Shown piece after piece: positions 44,330-54,477 of a stretch of 64,000 nucleotides of DNA. The stretch is from the NCBI GenBank assembly GCA_047967505.1, contig CM106540.1; one strand, written 5' to 3'. Position numbers and translations under genes: made by a program. This DNA comes from Dipteris shenzhenensis (lineage: Eukaryota; Polypodiophyta; Polypodiopsida; Gleicheniales). Below the pieces are notes generated by a model. The model worked only from the letters and a program-made list of their open reading frames with translations. It made no database searches and was not told the DNA's origin. Position 1 is the stretch's first letter. Each line of letters starts with the position of its first letter.

Positions 44330-45339
44330 CCCTTAATGATTACTCGAATGGTACATGTTATAAATGCATAGAGATGCAAATCCGTATATGTTGACAGTGT
44401 TGTGTCATTTTGTATCTCAAAAATTTGACCAAGTACCAAAAAGCAATTGTAGCCCACCCTCCATCCACAATTATAGATGTGGCTATTCTCTTGATGTGAT
44501 ACCTGACATGTTATATACTCTATTTGTTGTGCCAAGTCACATTGCCGCATTACTGTGTCAATAGCACCTACTAACTTTCAAGCTGGTTTGCACATCAAAA
44601 CATATAACAACAGTGAATATGTGCATTGCATATCAATCTACATGTCAAGAAGTGACAACAAGTGTAGTCTATACTTACTCTAACACAGTGCCATGAACGG
44701 ATGTCATTGAGTTGGCAAAGAAGCACTTCTTCGCAAGGATGTCCACGACTACCAGACTCCAATGTGAGCTGCATTATCAATAAAGAATAATTACTATGTT
44801 TGAGACAATTCTAGCAATGCAATAGAAAAAACAAGTAGGGTTTGATGCTTACTTCTCATAATATGCTGTAAAAATAACTCGTGCATCATTCATAGGAACG
44901 TGCTTCAACCACTTGCAAACATCCTCTATGGTTTCTTCTTTGTTGCTAAGCACTTCCGAAATACGAGGATCGAGCATATATGAAACGCTTTGTATATTTT
45001 GCGAAAAATTTGCTATAACATTACTATATTTAAACAAAAAGCATTAGCTTCTTGGGTTTAATCAAAATAAGCAAAGTATAAAGCCAAGGAAAAGGCTACA
45101 TCAACCCTGAGGATGGTTGTAATGACTTTGACATTAACCTCTTTCTTAGGATTCAAGAGGATTGAAATCTCTTTTTCACCAACTTCAAAAAAATGAGATT
45201 GTTGTCGAATTAACAACATAGCGGTGAATGAACTTCCAATCTGCTCCAATAGATTCATATTTTCATGACTCATCTTATTGAGAGACTAGTCTACATCGTA
45301 TTCTTCTTCAGTTGCTATGTCTTCTACATCCTCCTTCTG
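44330..45339 (-). pseudogene. Ulp1-like module 2
   Basis: Exons: 45339 to about 45108 (QKEDVEDIATEEEYDVD, a TAG, then SSFTAMLLIRQQSHFFEVGE), 45023-44853 (EDVCKWLKHVPMNDARVIFT), 44768-44689 (SHWSLVVVDILAKKCFFANS), then from about 44570 (ENSHIYNCGWRVGYNCFLVL). His (HW) and Cys (NCGW) are in place; the residue expected as Asp reads Asn (FANS). The last exon runs without an intron into module 3. The acceptor for the last exon is unclear. Confidence 0.75.
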
Positions 45340-45399
45340 CTATAAAAATATAAAAAAGTTATGTGATGTACACATCCCAAATAAAGGCTTAAACAAACA

Positions 45400-45715
45400 G
45401 ATAAGGTTTCATACATGCTTTCATTAGAGTGAGTCTCTCCTCTGCTTGGAGCAAAAATTTAAAAAGTAAGGTTTCATACATGCTTTCATTAGAGTGAGTC
45501 TCTCCTCCTCTTTGGAGAAAATTTTTTAAAAGTTATGAGATTTACACATCCCAAATAAAAATAAAGGTTTAAATAATCATAGAAGTATAAAGATAGCATG
45601 CATTCATTAGACTCAGTCTCTTCTCCTCTTGGAGGAAAATATAAAAAAGTTATGAGATTTACACATCCCAATTAAAGGCTTGAACAAGCATACAAGTATA
45701 AAGATAAGGTTTTAT
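45400..45715. repeat. tandem repeats in the intron between modules 1 and 2
   Basis: Three or four degenerate copies of a unit with CATTAGAGTGAGTCTCTCCTC and TTATGAGATTTACACATCCC, 60-120 bp apart. Confidence 0.75.
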
Positions 45716-45719
45716 ACAT

Positions 45720-46915
45720 GCTGCAATGTAGTCATATTTTCAGGTTGTTTCCCAATGGTAGTAATTAGACACTGAATACTCTCAGCCCGAAATGCTAGCA
45801 GATCGGCTTCTGTATATGATTCCATTTTGACTTGTAACTCCAAATCAAAAATCTCTCTAAGAAACAACATGCAGTTGTAGGCAACTCTCCACCCACAGCT
45901 GTGCCCATCTTTTTGCTCCACTGGTAGACATCTTTTGAATTCTACTTGATCTTGTTGCTCCGTGGTTGTTCTGACAGCAGATACTAATCGATATGCAGCA
46001 CTGTCCATCATGACATATTAAATATATTAATATGTCATGATCATAAGATACAAAATAAGAAAGTATCAAAAATATTAAGAGAATAATTACCTTGGGGAGT
46101 TGGCATGATAGCCTTCCATTGAATTCACAAACCACAAACGGTTGAGTTCAAGGTCCCAGATGATCGAGAGATGATCAGACTCCAATGTGAGCTACATGAC
46201 CAGAATAAAAATGATTATTGTTTTACACAAACTTGCCAAAGAAATAGTAAAAATAAGGTTAGAGTTGATACTTGCCTCATGATAAGGCATTAAGATGACT
46301 CGCACCCCATCTAAATTCAAAGGGCTTAACCAGGTACAAACATATTCTATAGTCTTTTGAGGAGAGCTAAGAATAGAAGAAAGGAGAGCATTGAGCATGT
46401 AGACACGATGCTGCACTGCACTAGGAAGCTGAGAAATAACTACACTGCACTAAGAAATAAACAAACGTTAGCTCATAGAATTGATTTGCATTCTGCACTA
46501 GGAAACTGATATATAACTACACTGTGAATAAATAAACAAATGTTAGCTCATTGAAGTAGCAACAAATAAACAAACGTTACCTAAGAATGGCCAAGATAAC
46601 ATTGTCATTAACCTCTTTTAAAGGATTGGAGAGGATTGAAACCTCCTCTCTACCAAAGCTCAAATACTGAGGTTCTCGTTTCAAAATGATCCTAACTTCA
46701 AATGAGCTCTCCATTTTATCCAATGCAGCTAAATTTGCAGAATGGGTCTTTATCATAGCTTGTATTCTATGTTTGGGGTCATTCTGCTTTTCCATGGTGT
46801 CTTTAAAGCTCTTGTGCTCATGGGATTCTTCAATCAAATTTAGAGGTGGTTGCATTGTTGAAGTAGAAGGGAGTGCCTCTGTATTGACTTCATCCATTTC
46901 TTCTCCCTCTATTGC
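45720..46915 (-). pseudogene. Ulp1-like module 1
   Basis: Exons: 46915-46581, 46444 to about 46276, 46191-46091, 46000 to about 45720. The first encodes EVRIILKREPQYLSFGREEV, the second QHRVYMLNALLSSIL and LDGVRVILMPYHE. The third holds the histidine motif SHWSLII, but an 8-bp repeat-like insertion shifts frame before WDLELNRLWFVNSMEG. The fourth holds the cysteine motif EQKDGHSCGWRVAYNCMLF. The donor after exon 2 reads GAGGCAAGT, unlike GTAAG in modules 2 and 3, so it is either a GC-AG donor or a two-base loss. Confidence 0.75.
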
Positions 46916-47007
46916 CTATAAACAAATATGAGAGATTAGATTCATTATCTTTAAATTTAAATCTTATTTAAAAAATTGTATTTAGTTGAGAAATAGAGAG
47001 TTCATAC

Positions 47008-50000
47008 CGCTAAGTATTGTCGTAGTGGCCTTTTTTCATAACCTTGCGAGCCATAATTATCAAAAAAGGCATCATCATGTTTGTCTTCATCCACCAACCT
47101 CTCTCTGAATGGGTCATGTAAGTCCATCTTTTCATCATCATCAACTGGGACATTATGATCTTCAAGGTTATCATCCATGTCATCAGTGTCCTTGTGGTCT
47201 ATCTCTTTTTCATAGCCTGTGGTTAGATCTGCTTGAAGCTGAAAATAAGCCATGAAATGCTTATTTTCAATAATATTTGTGGAGTTTCCTTTTCTGAGGA
47301 GATCCTCAAATAAATATCCCATCCTGCACAAGGTGACCTCCCAACTGCCGATAGTAAATTCTCCATCATGGTAAGCAAGAGACTCCCACTTTTTGCAGGA
47401 CTTCCATAGTTGTTTTTTTAATAATGTATGGACCTAGGAATATCTTGCTCTTCTAGCATCAATCTCAAATTATTTGAATTCCCTCTTATGTTCTTTTGTA
47501 AGGAGTGATCAGGGTTGGGACTCTGCATATACAAAAAGAATGATTCAAGAGATTGAATCGCTATGCCACATTCTCTCTTGCCTCTCTTTGCTGCATAAAC
47601 ACCACTATAGATCTTCAAATCTGATGAATATGCTCGCTCTAGAGTAACGTGCATGGCTTCTTTGTCTTTTTTATCAACAAAAATGACTATGTTGCAAATT
47701 GCCACTTTGCTAATGGTGGTATATACTATTCTATCAATGAAGCTATGGATATCATCACTAGAAACTTCATTGATAAAGAATAGTTATGGCTTATCCCATG
47801 CTGACTCATTCTTGAAGAAGTCATCTTCTGAGACTCCCTTGAAGTTCACAAGCTTTCCAGACTTTGCCGTAACCTCTACATTGAATTGAAAACTTTGGTG
47901 CATATCTGTCGGCATCCTTATCTCGTTGATTAATCTTTCCACATATGCAACCACCTGTTGTGGGATTTCTTTTCTCATATAAGAGGTTACTATTTCTGAC
48001 CCATCTTCATCCTTTTTAATCCACCTGTTTGCCCATAGCTTGGGTGTTGACAAAGAAGCTATATGCTTCACCACATTATAGTCAATGTTACAATGAGTAA
48101 GTGGAATTTGTTTCTCTGACAGCAAATACTTAATGGCACTATGCACTGCATCACGCCTCACCTGTACATTGATGCATTCTTCCATGCAGCGGTCTTTGTC
48201 TTTTTTTCCAAAAAACCATTCTTTCTTTAAAATTTTTTGTGCTGCCATGGATGCATACTTGTCAGGTAAACTGTACTTTATAGGCCTCCACATCCTTGCC
48301 ATCAACTCCTTCTTATCCATTACCTTTGACTTTCCGGAGATAAACAAAGGAGCTTCATAGGTCAACTGTCCACGCTCACAAGCAATGCACGTTTCAAGCA
48401 TCTCATTGAACAATTCAACAGGACAAAATATGATAAAAGTGTAGTCGGCATATCTGTCCCTCACCACCTTGAGGCTTGTCATACTTCTCACTCTTGAGTT
48501 CCCCTAGGCACAACTGCACTCAAAGAAGTATAGAAGTTCGTGAGTGTGTCGGCGTCTGCTTTTGTGACCTTTCGCTTCAAATCAGGATTTGGAGAACCAA
48601 ATGATGTCCATATAACCCTTGCCTTCTGTAAGACCTCTGATGTTGAGGATATCTTATGCTTTCCATGGACATAATGATTAAGTCTTTCAGACTCAATCAA
48701 ATACTTGATCTCATGCTTGAATATATAGATTGTTGCAGGATAATAATGGAATGAACTTATCTTTGCAAATTGTTCTGGAGTGAGTCTTTTGACCTTTTTT
48801 GCTTCCTTTGCGATCTGATTACAAGCATAAGCCCAATGTTGACCATCAATGGGCTAGAATCTGCAATGAAGGAGGAATACCTTCTTTGCTTCCTTTAGCA
48901 TATTCTCACCTTGTGCCTCTTCGCCTTGTTCATGTGGAATATTTTTAAGAGTGTCTTTAAAGAATTGACTGAAGGTTTCCTCGAAATGTGTAGGCCCTGT
49001 AAATGTTATTTGATCCATAAAACTATTTTTGATTGGACAAAACATTATTGGGCGCAAGACCACATTGCTTGCCACAGGTTTTTTACCATCTCTCAAAGCC
49101 TCGTATATTTGCATTGCATAGGATATATCAAGGCTTCGGCTATTAGTAAAGAGAGCTGCAGCTTCCACATCTTTGGCATTCACAAACCACGTCCTTTGAC
49201 CCCAGATATATCCCACATCATCATCTGTAACTGCTTCATTAAGATGCAGATTAAGATTTTTGATTGATGTGAGTTCATCCTGATCATCTTCAGCCTCGGG
49301 TTCTAAGTCTTCTTCATCTTTCTCTTCTTTTAACCGTTTTTCATCCACATTATCTCTCTCTACAATGGAACAATGTCTTTTTTTACTGCTTGGAACCGTG
49401 GCTCTTGCAGTACTAGCCTTTTGCATTTCATGTTGTGTTTGCTAGCAAGAGCTTCTAGCATAACTGCAGTGGATCGACCTTGATCTTCTTCAATTTTTTT
49501 AAATTCCCATGAACTCAAGGCTTGTGTTTCATCATCATCCTTAGTTACATCCACCATTTCTTGCTCTAGAAGTTTGCGCTCATGTTCTACACGTTTGTGA
49601 CCGTGTGCCTGTTCTTCTTGTCCCTGCATCGAAGTCTGAACTTTTTGATCTCCTTCATGTGAAGATCCTTGAATATGAGGAGCATATTGTGCATCCTGAA
49701 AGTACTCAAACATTATCTTTGCATGCATCCTTTTTGCCACACACTAGGAAATTGCTCCCAAGTATATGAAAGAGTCTCCAATGCACTTTGTAGCTCTGGA
49801 AACTTTGATGGTTGAGGAGGAGGCATCACAAAGGTCTTTGAGTCTCTCCTTGACACAACAAAATGAAGACCGCCAACTTCAGGATCTGAACTCTTTGTAA
49901 AAATATCCACAAAGGTCTCTTTTGGCTCTATCATTATACCTACCACAAGGCTTGAAGTCATATCTTTTTTGAAGAAAGTAGCATCCCATGGATCTTCAAC

Positions 50001-50210
50001 ACCATTGAACTCCCTTTTTGACATAAGTAGAAAGAGTCTCTTTTCCTTTTGATGAAGAAACTAAACTCTTCTGCCCATGTGATATCGAGTCCACCTACCA
50101 AAGCCATTGGGGCTATATTCCTTTCCTTTGAAATTCAAAGTGACATCAGAAACCCATTCTCTGATATCAAAGTCATTTAGGATAGCCACCACATTAGTTG
50201 ATTGCTCCAT
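47008..50210 (-). pseudogene. N-terminal region of the Ulp1-like gene, with a DGQH motif
   Basis: From ATG 50210 the frame runs MEQSTNVVAILNDFDIREW, passes an in-frame TAG (about 50061), and continues through VVSRRDSKTFVMPPPQPSKF. Frame changes lie near 49735, 49375-49425, 48490 and 47420, three at A runs. Segments include an acidic stretch (about 49260-49340), then VLRPIMFCPIKNSFMDQITF, then stop-PIDGQHWAYACNQIA (about 48800-48855). That DGQH followed by a helix recalls the 'DGQHR' motif of ParB/DndB-like proteins. The following block (TFIIFCPVELFNEMLETC; WFFGKKDKDRCMEECINV; TPKLWANRWIKKDEDG) is not recognised. A TAA lies at 47784. An acidic tail precedes the splice site at 47008. Confidence 0.5.
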
Positions 50211-51389
50211 AATCCTACAAGAAAAGATAATGAAGAATTTAGATACATACAAGTAAAGTACAATATACAACCCTTGATACAATAAATGTGGGAAATAGCC
50301 CAAAAGGCTTTACAAGGCTTTATATGGCAATAAATGTGGGAAATAGCCCAGAAGGCTTTACAAGGCTTAAATATTTGTACAAATGTAAAAAAATTAGCCA
50401 ATAAAGCTTTACAGTAATATAAAATGTCATCTAGTGATAAAGCTTCAATCTTCATGAAGACATGTAATCTGTCCACCCATTGATTTTCCCTCTAGTCATA
50501 AAGCTTCAATCTCTGTGATGACATGTAATCTGTCCATCCATTGATATCTGTGCACTGATACCCAACTGATGCAATCTACCCACTAAAAACTGTTCCACTG
50601 ATATCCACTTATGCAGCCCACATGATATCCACTTATGCATCCCACTGATACTCGTTAAATAGTGAATGGTCGAGATGGTCGGGTTTATTACAAGGTGCTT
50701 CATATGACAATAAATGTAAAAAATAGCATAGAAGGCTTTACAAGAGTCTTTATGACAATAAAGGAGCTTTAATATTTATACAAATGCAATAAAACTAACC
50801 AATAATCATCAAGCTCCAATATGTCCCATGACATGTAATCTGTCCACTGATATATATAATCTGTCCATTGATATCTGCTCATGCAATCTGCCCACTAATA
50901 AACTTCTTGGTAAATGGTAAAAGGTCTTATTTAATAGCATGTTATGAGTGTTAAACCGCATGTGAGCGAAGGGACTGACAACGATTAGGAACTAGTTGGA
51001 AAAATTTGAGCATGGCTTTGATTGGCAACTTGGAGAATTGTCTCTCCTCTAAGGCAATCTAATCTACTCTAAACTATGCTAAACCAACCATCGAAGCGAA
51101 GAAAAGCAATAAATAATTTCTTTTTCTGTGTTCATTTTCATGTGCTGGGGTTTAAGAGGCTTAAATATGCAAAAGAAGGGGTTTTGATGTAGAGGCTAAA
51201 CCTGCATGTGAGATAAATGAAGAATAAGTATCTAAAGCAAAGTTAACATTTTTCAATTTAAAAGATAAAAATATATATAAATATTATCTCATCTTCAAAA
51301 CAAACCATAAATTCACTCTTTTATAATTTTTTAAAAGTATAATATAAAACATGTAAATATATAAAACTCTCTTTACTTTCTCTCTCTCT
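50211..51389. repeat. 5' flank of the Ulp1-like gene with short tandem repeats
   Basis: Two near-perfect copies of AATAAATGTGGGAAATAGCC plus AAGGCTTTACAAGGCTT (50281-50370), with weaker copies to 50740. Next is a diffuse repeat of CTGTCCA-TTGATATC-like words (50465-50650; 50840-50900). No gene seen; AT-rich at the right end. Confidence 0.6.
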
Positions 51390-51640
51390 CTCTCTCGACT
51401 CCTAAATCTCTCTGTAGCCATAGTCAAGACACCTCATTCTCTCTCTTAATCTCTCTCTCTCTCTCTCTCTCTAACAACTCTTATGTGTTTCCCTCTCTAT
51501 CCTCATCCCACTCATTCTCTCTCTTAGTTTATCTCAACTCTCTCTTTCTCTTCCTTCCATGGCGGCTAAGATTTTTCATTCTCTCTCTTTATCTCTCTCT
51601 CTCTCCCTAGGATTTGTAATTATTTCTCTCTCTCTCTCCA

Positions 51641-51673
<33 letters not shown>

Positions 51674-51866
51674 CTCTTCTCTCTCTCTCCCTCTCTCTCT
51701 CTCTTAGCCTCTCTACCTCCCTACCTCTATCCTCTTGGCCGCTAGGATTTGTCATTCTTTCCCTCTCTATGTCTCTCTCTCTCTCTGAATTCTCTCTCTT
51801 AATCTCTCTCAGCCTTCCTCCCTCCCTCCCTCTCTCCCTCCCTCCCTTGGTGGCCACGACCGCGAG

Positions 51867-51906
<40 letters not shown>

Positions 51907-51985
51907 CTCCCTCTCTTGGCGGCCACGGCCGCTAGAAGTTTCATTCTCTCTCCCTCTCTCTTTATCTCTCTCTCCCTAAGTCTCC

Positions 51986-52029
<44 letters not shown>

Positions 52030-52147
52030 TCTCCCTCTCTCTCTTTCTCTCTCCCTAAGTCTCCCTCCTCTCTTTTCTCTCTCTCTCTCCCTCTCCCTCG
52101 CTACTCTCTCCCTCCCTCTAGCACAGAAGTTTCATTCCTCCCTCTCT

Positions 52148-52192
<45 letters not shown>

Positions 52193-52326
52193 TCTCTCTC
52201 TCCCCCTCTCTCTCTTTCTCTCTCCCTAAGTCTCCCTCTTCTCTTCTCTCTCTCTCTCTCTCCCTCTCCCTCCCTCTCTTTCTTTCCCTCCCTACTCTTC
52301 TAGCAGAGAAGTTTCATTCCCTCTCT

Positions 52327-52365
<39 letters not shown>

Positions 52366-53365
52366 TCTCTTTCTCTCTCCCTAAGTCTCCCTCTTCTCTT
52401 CTCTCTCTCTCTCTCCCTCTCCCTCCCTCTCTTTCTTTCCCTCCCTACTCTTCTCTCTCATTGATGTGAGGAGACTGTCTTCTCTCTCTCCCTCTCTCAG
52501 CTCTCTCTTTCTTTCCCTCCCTACTCTTCTCTCTCATTTAAGGAGCCCCTCTTCTCTCTCTTAATCTCTTGTCTCTCTCCCTCTTTCTTTCTCTCCCTCC
52601 CTACTCTTCTCTCTCATTTCTCATTCTCTCTCTCCCTCTCTCTCTTTCTCTCCCTCCCTACTCTTCTCTCTCATTTCTCATTCTCTCTCTCCCTTTGGCG
52701 GCCACGTCTCAGCTCTCTTTTTCTTTCCCTCCCTACTCGTCTCTCTCATTTAAGGAGCCCCTCTTCTCTCTCTTAATCTCTTGTCTCTCTCTCTCCCTAC
52801 TCTTCTCTCTCATTTCTCATTCTCTCTCTCCCTTTGGCGGCCACGGCCCCGAAGAGCCCCTCTTCTCTCTCTTAATTTCTCTCTTTCCCTCTCTCCTCTC
52901 GCCATGTTTCATTCTGATAAACATCTCTCTCTCTCCCTCCCTCTCCCTCTCTCTCTTTCTCTCTCTCTCCCTCTCTCTCTTTCCCTCTCTCTCTCTTTCT
53001 CTCTCTCTCCCTCTCTCTCTTTCTCTCTTTCTCCCTCTCTCTCCCTACTCTCTCCCTCCCTCAAGCAGCCACGGCTGCCAGGAGACCCTCTTCTCTCTCT
53101 TAATCTCTCTCCCCCTCTCTCCTCTCTCTTTCTTTCCTCCTACTCTTCTCTCTCATTTAAGGAGCCCCTCTTCTCTCTGTGAATCTCTCTCTCTCTCTCC
53201 CTCTCTCCTCTCTCTCTTTCTCTCCCTCCCTACTCCTCTCATTTCTCATTCTCTCTCTCCCTTTGGCGGCTATAGCCGCCAAGATCCCCTCTTCTCTCTC
53301 TTAATTTCTCTCTTTCCCTCTCTCCTCTCTCCTCTCTCTTTCTCTCCCTCCCTATTCTCTCATTT
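51380..53365. repeat. 2-kb CT-rich polypyrimidine tract with GGCCGCC palindromic cores
   Basis: The plus strand is almost entirely (TC)n, CCCTCTCT and related words. About eight interruptions carry variants of TGGCGGCCACGGCCGCCA (e.g. 51910-51935, 52700, 52840, 53262-53282). Longer words such as CCCTACTCTTCTCTCTCATTT recur, so it is a tandem array and not only slippage. The Ser/Leu-rich frames (e.g. 51559-52464) are not genes. Confidence 0.93.
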
Positions 53366-53880
53366 CTCAAATTTACAAACTCAAATATAAATAAGAAGCT
53401 AATTAAAATAGAACTCAAAAACTCAAATAAGAAACTAATTTAAAAAGAATTATAATGCCTTCTAAAAGACCCCCCTCCTCAAAAACTTTAACAATAAACT
53501 AATTGAAAAAGAATTGTAAGTAAAGAAAAAGAATTACAAGATGAATTTTAAGAAATAGAACTCAAAAACTTTAACAAGAAACTAATTGAAAAAGAATTGT
53601 AAGTAAAGAAAAAGAATTACAAGACGAATGAAAAAGAATGCAAGTATCTGGAAAAAGTGAAAAAAGTAAGGCTCCGCTTAGCCTTTCTCTTCAGCTCTTG
53701 GTTGCTTCAATGAAATGAGGAGAGAGTGAGAATGAATGAATGGAAAGAAGAGTATATATAAGAAAAACTAGCCCATTCCTCCTACGCATAAATTTGAATT
53801 TTCAAAAAAGAGAGGGAAATTTGAATTCATTATAAATTTGAATTCAAATTTTTGTTCAACATTCTTCTCATACTTTCTTC
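53366..53880 (-). promoter_or_regulatory. AT-rich border with minus-strand TATATATA and CT-rich leader (left copy)
   Basis: On the minus strand, TATATATA (53753-53760) is followed by a CT-rich leader (ACTCTTCTTTCCATTCATTC) and then TCATTGAAGCAACC. The same arrangement recurs at 57380-57450. It looks like a core promoter reading toward the polypyrimidine tract. A tandem AAAAGAATTACAAG-like repeat lies at 53440-53640. Confidence 0.4.
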
Positions 53881-54250
53881 TCGTACGTTCCTTTTGAATT
53901 CAAATTTGTGTTCAACATTCTTCTTGATACTTTCTTCTCGTAAGTCCCTTTCATTCTTCTCGTAAGTCAAATCTTATTTGTCGCTCTCGCTCGTGATAGT
54001 AAGTCAAATCTTATTTGTCGCTCTTGCTTGTGATAGTAATCTTATTTGAGCAAGAATCTTATTTGTCGCTCTTGCTCGTGATAGTAAGTCAAATCGTATT
54101 TGAGCAAGATTCTTATTTGTCGCTCTTGCTCGTGATAGTTCTACTCCTAGTTGTAAGAATTCAAATTTGTGTTCAACATTCTTCTTGATACTTTCTTCTA
54201 GTAAGTCCCTTTCATTCTTTTCCTAAGTCAAATCTTATTTGTCGCTCTTG
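53881..54250. repeat. repeats of TCTTATTTGTCGCTCTTGCTCG and flanking duplicated block
   Basis: Five copies of CTTATTTGTCGCTCT followed by GTGATAG-type sequence. A block with AATTCAAATTTGTGTTCAAC and a TACTTTCTTCT end occurs twice (53895 and 54155). Confidence 0.85.
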
Positions 54251-54420
54251 TAAGAATTCGACCTCTCTCCCTCTACTCCCTTGTTTCTCTCTCCCTCACT
54301 CTCTCTCTCTCCCATACCTTCCCCCCTCACTCTCTCTCTCTCTTTCTCTCTCCCTCCCCTCACTTTCTCTCTCACTCCCCTCCCTCCTCTCCCCTCGCTC
54401 TCCTTCAACTCCCTCCTCTC

Positions 54421-54477
<57 letters not shown>

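Larger units (their letters stand above)
43061..50210 (-). pseudogene. large multi-exon gene with three tandem Ulp1/C48-like protease modules
   Basis: Minus strand. ATG 50210 follows CTTGTAG. A long unassigned N-terminal part (to 47008) is spliced (intron 46916-47007; GCG|GTATGA ... TTTATAG|GCA, phase 0) to three consecutive copies of a protease-like module. Each module is split into about four exons at matching points, showing duplication inside one gene. Ulp1/C48 enzymes cleave SUMO-type conjugates; plant transposons of the MULE and other groups often carry them, so element origin is plausible. About four frameshifts, mainly near A runs, and some eight in-frame stops (mostly TAG) interrupt the frame, so it is decayed or carries assembly errors. 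Single-gene status rests on splice-phase continuity, not on transcript evidence. Confidence 0.7.

Noticed and set aside
51559-53390. Ser/Leu-rich open frames of 270-300 codons
   Set aside because: They are translations of TCTC repeats; an ATG inside simple sequence is not evidence for a gene.
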